Assembly (NCBI RefSeq): GCF_000165425.1
Contig: NW_001799255.1
Location: forward strand, 310,001-374,000
Length of the DNA stretch: 64,000 bases
Direction: 5' to 3'
DNA from: Paramecium tetraurelia
Lineage: Eukaryota; Ciliophora; Oligohymenophorea; Peniculida; Parameciidae
Part shown: in pieces, positions 25,193 to 38,763 of the stretch
How positions within the stretch are numbered: position 1 is the first letter of the stretch
Layout: the number at the start of each line of letters is the position of its first letter
Position numbers and translations under genes: made by a program
Notes under the pieces: model-generated
The model's database searches: none
What the model saw: only the letters and a program-made list of their open reading frames with translations
What the model was told of the DNA's origin: nothing

Positions 25193-25453
25193 ATGAACTA
25201 TAGTTTTAAGTAAGGTGAGTTTAAATATATAATTGTAGACATTATGATATTAAATCAAAATCCTAATGCTAATCTCGATTATAGACTTATTTTAAGATTT
25301 ATACAAATATTCATTAAAAATTAAAATAGTTATTCACAACTAATAAAATAAAAAATACAATAGTTATATATAAGTAACAGTATTATACTTAAAAGTGATG
25401 ATTCACAATTAATATAAAAAGGTAAGAATATTTATGACAAATTGTTCAAGTGA
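25193..25453 (+). CDS. Possible small two-exon gene (78 aa)
   Basis: MNYSFKQ, a well-formed 24-nt intron (25215-25238, GTGAGT...TGTAG), then about 70 codons of lysine-, isoleucine- and leucine-rich helix (LDYRLILRFIQIFIKNQ) ending KNIYDKLFK. The intron is the best argument. Open frames this long are common by chance in such AT-rich DNA, so it stays doubtful. The rest of 24981-25723 shows nothing. Confidence 0.33.
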
Positions 25454-25723
25454 AGTTTGAAAATTGAAAAATATATCAACTAATAAGTCTTTTGTTGTTG
25501 GTTGAAATTATAATAATAAAGTTTTTAGTTTTTTAATATATCAAAAAAAACCTTGCATTATTATTTGAAGTAGTTTGTTCTAAACTTCTTATCGGTAATT
25601 ACTTTAGAATAAAATGAATAGATATTACTTAAAGAAAGTTTATTCTGATACTAAATTAATTTTGTAAAAATATATAAGAATGGATAAAAATTAAAATAAA
25701 AGAAATTTTAGTTGTTTATAAAC

Positions 25724-27636
25724 TCATTCCTTTAATTATAAATTTTCTGACTATTAGTCCTCAGTAAAATGCTAGAGATTTTTGAATGAAATTTCTAATC
25801 CTGGGTTTGAGCCTATGGAATTTGAAGGCTAAAAGTCAGAGTCTTTTATGAAATCTATTAATGTTTCTTGCTTTTCTTGGGTGAACACCTAAGCACTTTT
25901 AGCTCTTCCATGACTCGCTTAAGGAGTAATTGAACAACTGATCAAAAGTTTAAAAATCTAATGATTGATTGAAATATTACTCTAATACAATCCATGTTTT
26001 GTTCCCCTATAATATCTTAGACTAATCCTTTTTCTTAATCTAACAACTTAATTGGATCACTATTTTACTCAAGTAGCTAATATGATTATTATATAGAATA
26101 CTATTTTCATTTAATAAAATTTTTCGTTTCCCAGCTTTCGTTTAAGGAAGTCAGTTAATAGTAATGATCTATTAGGGGATGTAGGAGTATTAGGATTGAA
26201 AAATAAATCAACAAAAGTGAACGATTTTTAATTTTTTAATAGTGTAGGCTAGCTTTCAACTTCCTAATTTCTTTTATTATTATTATCATCAATTTAAGTA
26301 TTAATAGAAATAGATTTTTAGTATTTTAGATGTTTTGAATTAACTTCATTAGATTCTGTTCTCTGAGTAGATATTGGAGTTTAGGCTTTTTATTGATCAT
26401 CTATGTAATCTGGAAGAGTGTGTAAATTTGATGCTAATATTTTTCCATTCAATTTAAAATTTGGACTATTTTAATCAATAATATCTGTTTTATAGCCTTA
26501 ATAGGGAGTGTTGAGTTTAGACTAGCTTCTTCTAGAAGAAATTGGTGATGAACCTTGTTATTATTTTGATTTTTCAACTAGAAAGTGTATAGAATTCTGT
26601 TGCATTCTGTTGCTTTTTTTACTGGATGAGAATCCATTATTTTAATAAGGAACTTTAGGAGGTTGATCAATTTTAGATAGTTTTTGCATTTCAATTTGAA
26701 TTTAAGGGAATGAAAGGATTTTTGAAATTTCTGGTCTTTTTTCTGGTTGTTTTTATAACATTTCATCAATGAGATTTGACAAAAAATCGGAATAATGATC
26801 AGAGATTTTTGTATGTTACTCGTTAATAATTTTAGTTGCCAAAGCCTTTATTTAATATAGATTATATTACATTGATTGATTCAGCAGTAAATGGTTTTTG
26901 TAATGTACATAATTCATAAATGGCACATCCCAACATCCAGATGTCAATCTTATGATTATAGGACTGGTTTTGGCATAATTCAGGTGATAGGTAGAATGGG
27001 GTTCCTAAGTTATTCGTTTTCTATTAATTAATACCTATTGAAGTTTATGCCAATTCAGATGTGTTTTCTAAAGTTCTAGAGATACCAAAATCACCCAATT
27101 TCACCTTTTATATTTTAATAGTAATCTTACAATTCCATCATTGCAAAGGAATATGTTCTGAACTTTGATGTCTCTATGAAGTATCTTTTGAGAATGGAGA
27201 TAATCGAGCGCTACTGCCAATTAGGTCAACCAGGCAAGAATCTATAATAATGCATAAATGAAATACAGAACTGTAGATTCTTGAATGAATTATTTGTTTT
27301 GTTTAGCTTCCTTCACTTTTAAACTGAGATCAGCTTGGATTATTTTTTCAAAATTTACCATTCTCGGCATATTCCATTAGAATACACAGTTTATTGTTGT
27401 GGACAAACGAATCATAATGTTTAATGATGTTCATATGGTCTAACGATTTGAGAACCTTAACTTCATTGAGAGGGTCAACCACAAAACTTTCTCTCAAACT
27501 CAAATCTACTCTTTTTAGTGCAAATTGCTGTAATTAGAAAGAGTCAACTTACTTTTCCATCACTTTTTCTTTATACCAAAAGAACATCCCCAAAATTCCC
27601 TTTACCAATTTTTCGAATTCTCTCAAAATGATCCAT
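25724..27636 (-). CDS. NEK-type serine/threonine protein kinase
   Basis: The kinase domain opens the protein: [17 protein letters not shown] (glycine loop), FALKRVDL (VAIK lysine), [21 protein letters not shown], then [18 protein letters not shown] (catalytic HRD; N of KxxN kept), [11 protein letters not shown] (DFG), [10 protein letters not shown] (APE-type), [19 protein letters not shown] and [10 protein letters not shown]. The HRDIKxQNIFL and GTPFYLSPE text is characteristic of NIMA-related kinases, which act on cilia, microtubules and cell cycle and are greatly expanded in ciliates. All catalytic residues are present, so it should be active. The tail (about 300 residues) is polar and disordered ([20 protein letters not shown]). 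Several 22-30 nt introns, including one of 23 nt near 25965, keep the frame to TGA 25724-25726. An acidic insert of unusual sequence ([12 protein letters not shown]) lies between the hinge and helix E. Confidence 0.9.
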
Positions 27637-28059
27637 AATTCGTTAGATAAATTATTAAATATAATCATCTAATTTATTTTAGTTTAATTCCGTAATACTA
27701 ATAATTTAATTGATTCGAGTAAGGAATTACTTCAAATACCCAATAAACACTTCATTTTTAATTATGTTAATGACCCTAATGAAAGACTCATAATTATAAA
27801 ATTCTTCAATAAATTCTTTCTTATATTGAAATTATCGCGTAGTCAATTGATATTAAGTTAATTTTCTTGATTATTCTATTTTTTTTAAGAAGGAAACTTA
27901 ATTTTATGAAGAAAATTACAAGATAGATTTTGTTAAATAACATTATTTTTATAAAGGAGTAAACAAGGATAGGGTTGATATGATATATCATGTAGAGTTG
28001 AAAAGCAGATGAGAAATTGTTTATTCTACGAAGGTTTTGAGACATAAATTTAATTAAAT
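27637..28059. other. Intergenic, no gene seen
   Basis: AT-rich spacer between minus-strand genes. Open frames present are short and biased to I, L, F and K, as expected by chance. Confidence 0.5.
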
Positions 28060-28599
28060 TCATCTATGCTAAGACATCGAAGAGAATACTCTATTGACCA
28101 TTTGTATTTAAGCTTTTCTTTATAAAAATGGTTTTCCTTTAGGTTACGGAGGTTGACTTCCTGACGTACAAGTTGATTTTTAAGAATTGCGAGAGTCTGT
28201 GATAAAAGGATTTTGAAGTATTTTAATGCTTCCTCTTCCCCTTAATATAGTTGTGGAATGTTGACTAATTGATTTCTAGTCTGAAACTTTAGAAATCAGA
28301 GATTTTTACTGTATCTTGAGTGGTGGGACTTTTGGGTTGGCTTTAGAGTCTGAATTTGCCTTTTTTATTGAAATTTAATTGAAGATAGTGCAGAAATTGT
28401 TGTGAGTAATGTTAGTTTGGCTATTTCTCCTTTGGCATTACTTGAATAATGATTTTTATTAATATGAGTCCTCTTTTCTACTAAAAGTAGGAATCTCGAG
28501 ATCAGGAGAACAAATAACTTCGTAAGTGCATTTTAATTTTGGTATTTTAAGTTTTGGGTTATGGAAGAAGGAAGCTGTCTGATCAAGATTATCTTGCAT
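28060..28599 (-). CDS. Basic polar protein of unknown function (179 aa)
   Basis: A single intronless frame from ATG at 28599 (MQDNLDQTASFFHNPKLKIP) to TGA 28060-28062. It is rich in S, K, Q and N, with basic SP-type patches (NPKVPPLKIQQKSLISK, TILRGRGSIKIL, STCTSGSQPPQPKGKP). No membrane segment or known motif; probably disordered. It lies 129 bp downstream of PRP16 on the same strand. Length without TGA and composition unlike AT-rich noise support a real gene. Confidence 0.65.
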
Positions 28600-28728
28600 T
28601 ATTTATTAATAAAATTTTACAAAATGATGTGCATATTTTATAATTAAATAATCTCAATTATATTGAATATATTGAATATGAATTCAATTATAACTAATAT
28701 CTTTTATACATAGAACTCATTTAATTAA

Positions 28729-31908
<3,180 letters not shown>

Positions 31909-32202
31909 ACTTCTATTTCAATTAAAAAATTTATATTATTTTTCACTATAACCTTCAGGAATAAACATTAGATTTGTAGTTGCGAGTATGGTCGTCGTAT
32001 GGCATTCTATTTTTGGATATACTCTTAAATAGCTTCTTTGCTTAGACTTAATATGGAAATATGATATTTTTAGATTTTATGTTATTTAACAATTAGATCT
32101 GCCAATAATAAGGAATTGCATACTTGTACTTGATTTTTATATCATAATTCAATCTCAACTTGATAATAGCGATAAAATAATTACAAATAAAGTAAAATTA
32201 TT
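31909..32202. promoter_or_regulatory. Divergent promoter region
   Basis: 294 bp separate the PRP16 start (minus) from the 32203 gene start (plus), so both promoters must lie here. The sequence is AT-rich with no motif I can assign. Confidence 0.4.
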
Positions 32203-32935
32203 ATGTTAAATAATTATATGAACCCTCGAATGATGCTCAACAACAGAGGGCAACAGCCTCAACAGCCAAATGGTCTTAGAAATGATTATTAAAGCGTGGT
32301 TTAAGTATATAGTGCAATAATTGTTAAAAGGGCATATAATCTTTGATGGGAATCTCATTCTCAACTATTTAATTGTGTATATTTGGTTCAATGCTTATGG
32401 AGAAAACGAAAAAGCTGTTAGAATTCATTAAATCTGGAGCTGTCACTTCACTTAATAAACTGTTGACATTGCTTCGGATCAAGTAATTTCTTAAAGGGGA
32501 ATTGACTATGACATAGATAGGTAAATCAGTAGTAAACACTAGTACTTAGATTGGTAAGTAATGGATAATTGCTATACGTTTGCTTTTGTTAGTTGGTATT
32601 CTTAAATTAAATATGCAGTCATTCTATTGATTGGTGCGTTGTTGACACATATGAAGAGGAAAATGAGAGAAAAATAAGAAACCGAAGTTGAACAAAAGTA
32701 ATCGGATACTGAAGAGACAGAAGAATAGTAATAGCTAGATACTCAAGCAGAAACATCTCAATTACCAATTTAATAGAGTGATTTCTGGAATCATATTGAA
32801 GAAAATCAACCTTCGAATTAAGAATAATAGACTTAATAATAGCAATAGCCAAGCACTGTCCAATCAATTAACTATCTGAATGATCTCCCAGGATTTTCCA
32901 CAACTGGTAATCCAAGTAAGCCATGGATGAAATGA
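32203..32935 (+). CDS. Small single-pass membrane protein, possibly peroxin-13-like
   Basis: N-terminus is MLNNYMNPRMMLNNRGQQPQ, then after a 26-nt intron near 32310-32335 a helical stretch (GIQSLMGISFSTIQ, GSMLMEKTKKLLEFIKSGAV). A membrane segment follows (IIAIRLLLLV...ILLIGALL), with a 23-nt intron inside it (about 32600-32622). The cytosolic tail is E/Q-rich and ends DLPGFSTTGNPSKPWMK. The stretch before the membrane segment is faintly like PEX13 (S-M-L-M-E-x-T...), and a KPW motif is also seen in PEX13, but at the other end. That assignment is a guess; no SH3 domain is present. TGA at 32933-32935. Confidence 0.6.
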
Positions 32936-34503
32936 CCATTCTTATTATTTAATATATATAATTAATATCATAAATATTCAAACATTAGTAAAGTTATTTC
33001 CTTGGGTACCAATGATATTTTAATTTGATTAATAAGTACATCTATAAAGAGAACAAATACGATTAATTAGTGAAAATATGAGTCCTATTTTAATGATTTA
33101 AAGATACATTATTTTAAAGATATAAATTTATTCATATGAAAGTATATAATTTCTATTATTAATTTACTAATGTGAATCAAATGGATAATAAAAAATAAGA
33201 AAGATAATTAAGATTAGTAGATTTTTTGGATAATTATCAAATAAAAAATATTTGATGGTTAATTTAAAGCTACCAAGATCAACCAATTATGGAACTGTCA
33301 AATCGAACATAATTTGTTTTAAATTTTTACTAAAACTCATTAGGACTCTCCGATTATGGTAAAGATATTATTAATTGGTTAACTTGTAAAATAGAGTTAA
33401 AGCTTAAAATTTAAAATATGAAAAACAATGGATTCGTAATTTTAAAAATTAGAGAAGACGGTTAAAAAGAGTAGCAAATTCAACCTCATAAATCTTCTTT
33501 CAATATATTCTATATCTTTTATCTTTCTCTTAATATAACCCATTAAATTTGATCTTATGAGAGAAATTCTAGGCAGTCTTAAATTTACTCTCTTTTTAAT
33601 AATTTAATTAGGATAGGGAGGACGACTTCATCAATATCTTTAGATAAAGCCAAAACCCCATACAAATCTTCATCTTCCACTTTATCGAATTCATTATCTT
33701 TTTTTTAATGATATTGAATTTCTATTGCTTTATTTTAAGTCTGTCATGAAAAACACAAAAGTATCTTGCACATTTTTAATAGGAAAAAATCAAATGTTAT
33801 TGGTTATAATAAATTATTAACAAGAACACCACACAATCACTAAGGTTTCTAAGTCAAAAAATGATCTATATCAAAGTTTCGCCACATTAATCATACAACT
33901 TCATAATTCAATTTATAGCTCTATATATTTTAATAAAATGTTAGTTTTAACCAATTATCAAAATATTTCTTTCAAAGAAATTATTCTTTTTTATGAATAT
34001 ATTTTTCTATATAAATTACAACTACCTCTCCTTTGATTAAAAAAATAAAAAGGGCAATTAAATATTCTACTGATATACCCATAAAAAATGAATTTTCACA
34101 ATTTAAAACGATTTAATAATTGAATATATCTATTCTTTAAAATTTTTTTGTATTTATTATTATTTTTTCAATGATTTCAATTATTGAAGAAAATTCTTTG
34201 CTCCAAACCCGATGATGAAAAATTCCTCTTAAAATAATTGTACGAATATTTCTCATTTACTATAAAAAAACATATGTAAAGAAATAAAGCCTAAGTTATT
34301 GATTGATAATTATAGTAAAAATTCATATTGAATATTTCTCTTTTTAAGTGCCCCTCTAGATCTGCCAGTCACTACAATGAATCTAGACCAAAGAGAGAAT
34401 TAATATCAATAAATTTTTACTCTGATAAAGTATTATGAAACAAATAAAAAAGTCTAAATTTAAAGCACAAATACATATATTAATCCTTTAGTATTAGAAT
34501 AAA
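32936..34503. other. Long AT-rich intergenic region
   Basis: Apart from the relic at 33486-33900, no supported gene, RNA or repeat was seen. Homopolymer A and T runs are frequent. Confidence 0.5.
33486..33900 (-). pseudogene. Decayed coding region of unknown origin
   Basis: A minus-strand frame ends DKVEDEDLYGVLALSKDIDE, VVLPILIKLLKREQIQ, ILRERQKIQNILKEDL at TGA 33486-33488. This text is acidic and balanced, unlike the surrounding AT-rich DNA. Upstream, coding-like pieces (LMWRNFDIDHFLTQKP, then VQDTFVFFMTDLKQSN) lie in other frames. One shift falls at a run of A's near 33705, where a one-base indel would explain it. No intact start or complete frame was found, so it looks like a relic or a poorly sequenced gene. 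Confidence 0.4.
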
Positions 34504-34810
34504 ATGGAATTAGAATATAATCAAGTATAAAATAATAATATGAATAAATTTATGATTAAAAAGCATTTACAATTCTACTCAGTTGAGAAATGGTTCGAGA
34601 TTTATTATAACACAATAAAATTCGAGTGATATAATTTTAAAGTTAATGAAAGAACTATTAATTATCTATTAGAGATTATTTATGGTCTTTCTTATTTTAA
34701 AAACCAAATTGAAATAGTAAGGGGATCTAAAATTAGTTAAAATCACAAGCGAAGTGATCTTGAATTAAAATATATTTGTTGGTAATCAGAGAATATCAAT
34801 TTAAAAATTT
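34504..34810 (+). pseudogene. Frame with one in-frame TGA, weakly HAUS1-like
   Basis: From ATG 34504 the frame reads MELEYNQVQ, MIKKHLQFYSVEKWFEIYYN, meets TGA at 34627-34629, then continues in the same frame with FKVNERTINYLLEIIYGLSY and QNHKRSDLELKYICWQ. Text before and after the TGA is equally protein-like. The order VEKWF ... VNERTINYL recalls the N-terminus of the augmin subunit HAUS1 (from memory, weak). No GT-AG intron removes the TGA. The frame runs into the start of the RING-H2 gene at 34811, in a different frame. Probably a truncated relic, or a real gene with an error. Confidence 0.4.
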
Positions 34811-36222
34811 ATGTTTTTACAAATATAATCCATCTTTTTGAGTGTTTGTTGTGCAACTTAAATTTACCAAAAAACATTTGAAACTGTATTTATGGAGTTT
34901 AGTTACAAATTAGACTCATCTAAGGCATACATGATATAAGTAAATGAAAAGGGCTAATATTAGTTGACAATAAAAAAATTCCCAGATGACCAATCCTGTC
35001 TTCCTTACTTAGAGGTTAATTCAACCTCCAGTGATGTTACTGAAACTCTGTATGATGAATAAGGATATGCAACAAAATCAAAAGTCTAATCGATCTCTGT
35101 TTAGAGTGATTAGATTCAAATATCAGTTTCTAATAAAAAGTTAACTTTCATACCTGAATCTAATCTTAGCCAAGTAATATAATTTACAATAACAATAATC
35201 GATTCAGTATTAAATTCTCAAAATATAAAATAGCCTCCTGAAAAGTTGGTTTGCAATTTTCCTTCATATGGTTTGGATTGCCAGTAGAACATGGAAGAAA
35301 TTGAAACAGAATATTCAACGACTTTGATCGTGCCGAAATATTCTTGGAACTACGTATATTATATATTGGATAACTATGATTATAAAGTAAAATAAAATAA
35401 ACAATTTAGATCGAAGCAGAAAGTGATTGGGCTTCATTTGTCGTAGCTCTCTTGCCAATAGATAAGGCGAACACAACAATATTACCCTCATTTTAATCTA
35501 ATTTGATCTTACTTAGCTCAAATGGGGATAGTAAAGAAGTGAAATTGCTAAGACCGGCAGAAATTTCATCCTATATTTTTGCAATTGGAGTCTACAACCT
35601 TGATGACGATGCAGCTATTACATTGACACTACATTAACAATCTGAAGGCGAAGAAGATTCATTCCCCTTGTGGGCCATCCTAACCATCGTGGGAGTGTTT
35701 ATCTTGGGAATTCTAATTTCTATTTTTATAATTTGTCAAATCAGAAAACAAGCCAAAGTATATGAAGAATAGCCTAAAATCTCACTTGACGTTTTAGACA
35801 AATACATGCCTATAAAACCAGTGCCAAAACATCAACTTACTGAAACTTGTTGTGTTTGTTTAGTCTAATTCTTAAAGCGAGATCAAACCAGAGAGACTCC
35901 TTGCAAACATTACTTCCATACAAATTGTTTAAGGGATTGGACTAAGAAGAATACAACATGTCCAGTATGTCGATAAGAATTAGGAGAGGCAGATATTTAA
36001 AAATATTTGTGTTTAAGTCAAATGACTCATAAGAATGAAATAGATAATTCCAATTCTCATTAAGGTGAGCTGCCTAAAATACCTCTTACTCAACTTAGAA
36101 TCAGTGATCATGATATCAATACTAGAGGCCTCATTATTATTGACAATTCACCTTCTAATTAACATTCTCATTCCGACAGGTTGAGTCTAAATTTAATCGA
36201 GGATTAAATTGTCGAGAATTGA
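34811..36222 (+). CDS. Type I membrane RING-H2 ubiquitin ligase-like protein
   Basis: Start at 34811 gives a signal peptide (MFLQIQSIFLSVCCATQ) continuous with the downstream ATG at 34892. The lumenal or extracellular part of about 260 residues contains few cysteines (SCLPYLEV, CNFPSYGLDCQQN) and a 23-nt intron (about 35387-35409). One membrane segment follows (LWAILTIVGVFILGILISIF, then IIC). The cytosolic RING-H2 finger has all eight ligands: CCVCLVQF, CKHYFHTNCLRDWTKKNTTC, then PVCRQEL. The tail is S/N-rich and ends LNLIEDQIVEN at TGA 36220-36222. Architecture (signal peptide, lumenal domain, TM, RING-H2) is that of endosomal/ER E3 ligases of the GRAIL/RNF13 group, though a PA domain is not clear. 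Likely membrane ubiquitin ligase. Confidence 0.88.
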
Positions 36223-36479
36223 ATATAAATATTTATAATATAATTAATTCTATTCCTTATTAAATTCACTGTATATTCTTCAATTTACTAGAGCAATTCC
36301 TGAATTAAAATAAGATTATGATTTAATATGTAAATTTTAGTCTAAGAATAACCTTGTATATAAGAAACAATAATCTGAAAATAATTAATATTAGGCAACA
36401 TTAGTATTGAACCATATAGTAACTGAATTTGAAATTTTGTTAAAACTAAAATGCTAAAACAGTATAAAATAATATGGTA

Positions 36480-36793
36480 TTAGATCATATCATCCATTTT
36501 ATATAAGAATATGATAATATAAGTTTAGATTTCAGAAGTAACCTCATAGATCAAAATATATGTTGTTAATTAACTCATGGTTATAATCATTTTAGCCTTA
36601 AGATGAAAATAGAACTTCAATTCACTAATACTATTCAATTAAAAAATGAAATCAGTTCTATGATCAAAGAATTATTAGAAATATTACTAATATTATAAAT
36701 TATGTTAGAGTAGGATCCTTAAGAAAATTATATATACCAGATTTTGGAGAAAGTAGAATTACATTATTAGATAACAAGCTCTCATTTTTATGA
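36480..36793 (+). pseudogene. Possible gene relic interrupted by TGA codons
   Basis: One frame reads YKFRFQKQPHRSKYMLLINS, SFQPQDENRTSIHQYYSIK, then a TGA, then QFYDQRIIRNITNIINYVRV and GSLRKLYIPDFGESRITLL, with a further TGA upstream. The last part looks strongly protein-like. No introns fit. A competing frame (ATG 36603 to TGA 37085, 160 codons) overlaps it and the next gene's start. I favour a decayed gene in the first frame, but chance cannot be excluded. The rest of 36223-37056 shows nothing. Confidence 0.35.
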
Positions 36794-37056
36794 TTAGTAG
36801 TCTTTCTAGTTTACTGAACTAAAAATTGACTAAATGTTTATTTTTTAAATTAGTAAGATAGGAAATAAACATGATGTATTGTTGATTTATGCCTCACTGG
36901 TCTAACACTTGACTAAAACATTTTTTTGCTTTAAATCTGGAATGATTATATTTAATATATTATTGATATAATAATAAGTTAATTATGATAATTCGTGTAA
37001 TTAAAAGCATCGAAAACCATTGATAATTATTATAATTAATCAACAATCAAGATATC

Positions 37057-38040
37057 ATGATCAGATATGGGGTGACAATCAATGATTACGAAACTAGAAA
37101 CGATGTTATTTATTATACAATTCACGTTAATGATTAAAAGGCTATCAAGGCATTATAGAAGCGATATTCGGATTTGAAAGCTTTAAACCAAAAAATATAT
37201 TAGAAAAATAATGAGTTCAAGTTGAAATTATCACTTCCCAGATTTCCAAGAAAGAAAATGTTTGGAAGAACAAAAAATTCTTAAAGTGACATTAAGACGA
37301 GAGTATTTAAATTCTAAAATTCTTAGGGTTTAGAATTACAGTAATATTTAGAAATCATCCTTAATATTCCTACTTTATGGTCATTTTAATTTTTCAGAGA
37401 ATTTTTGCCTCAAGCAGAATTACTAGATGAAACATTTAGATTAGAATAAATTAATACTGAATATTCAAAAGATTTGTGTTGGTTGCAAATGGATGAATTA
37501 AAAAAATCATTCCTCTAAAGGCAAGAGCAGTTTTAGTCAAATAAAAAAAATAAATAGAAAGGGAAAGAAATCTCAGGGTATTATCAGAGATTCCACTTTA
37601 CAATCAATGAATTTGCTATTCAAAATGATTTTGTGCTTTATTTCATCATCTTAACAGACACCAAAAAAACTACTAAATATAGGTTCGAAGCCAGGTATAG
37701 CAATCTTCGGGATTGTCATCATTTATTAGAAAAATAATAATTTAAGAATAGTCTATTTCATTTCCCTAAAAGGAGATTAATAGGATAGACAAGGGATAAT
37801 CCACAACTAATTTAAGAAAGACAAGAATAATTATAAAGATATTTAAATTAGACATTTAGTGTTTAAGAATTCGTCGAAAGTGAACCTTTGGTGTATTTCA
37901 TAACAAAAATCAAACTAGAGGGCAAGCCCATAAAATAAAATTTAAATGAAAGAGTAAGTCAGCTTTCATAGTAAGTGATTGGATCTTCGTTTAATTTAAG
38001 TTAAGGAATTGAAGAAATACGTGAATAGAAATCATGTTGA
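37057..38040 (+). CDS. Tandem PX-domain protein (phosphoinositide binding)
   Basis: 327 residues, no intron. Two PX (Phox homology) domains in a row. First, about residues 1-115: YTIHVNDQKAIKALQKRYSD, LKALNQKIYQ, LSLPRFPRKKMFGR, then LELQQYLEIILNIPTLW and FREFLPQ. Second, about 165-290: YYQRFHFTINEFAIQNDFVL, YRFEARYSNLRDCHHLLEKQ, LFHFPKRRLIGQT, then RQEQLQRYLNQTFSVQEF. Both keep the RYS-type lipid-contact block, the proline/basic loop and the last helix. PX domains bind PI3P and related lipids on endosomal membranes. The tail after the second PX is short and ends QKSC. No BAR or other domain. Membrane targeting or trafficking is the likely role. Confidence 0.85.
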
Positions 38041-38763
38041 TATATTCGAGCTAAACAATATTGTTTATGTTAATTTGTTAATTAAATCTCATATATTATT
38101 TAAATTAAAAATTAATACCTAATAACTATTAATGTTTTAAATTATTAGTCTTTAATAATAATAAAATACATAGTTACAATTATAATCTATAATTATTTAA
38201 ATTAACCTTGGAATTAGAGTAGAACCAGCTCTTTCATAGTAATAGACTGTGTTGTAAGGGCGAAGTGGTAACATTTGATATCTGTGGGTCAGATATGAAA
38301 AGATATTTGATAAATCATTTTTATGATTTTATCATAATATCAATGAAACAAATCGTTTATTTGAGAGTTTATGAAAATAAATAAATGCTCTTTCAAATAA
38401 ACTTTATGAATTTGATATATTCAGAAATAATAATGATGCAAGAGATTCTAGGAGAAGAAGTTTGAAAAGAATCACCTAAAAATAAGTTTAAGCTTTATAA
38501 ACACTATATAACTTAATCACCAATTTAGAGGTAGTTATATCAATTAGCCAGAAAATTAAAGAAGTAATTACAAAACATAAACAAAACTAAAGTAAAACAC
38601 CCTTAATATTAATAAACCACAAAATGTAACAAAACCTATTTATCAAAGTCCAATTAAACTCTTTAATTAAACCCAAATAGTTTGATTTAAGTTGAAAGAA
38701 TTCTATAATATAAAACTTAAGACTAATACTAAATTTTAAATATTTATATTATAAATATAATTT
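38041..38763. other. Intergenic; one short perfect hairpin
   Basis: AT-rich with no coding frame I trust. At 38278-38296 a 7-bp perfect stem (ATATCTG / CAGATAT) with loop TGGGT follows a tRNA A-box-like string (GGCGAAGTGG). No T-arm or acceptor stem matches, so it is not called a tRNA. Confidence 0.4.
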
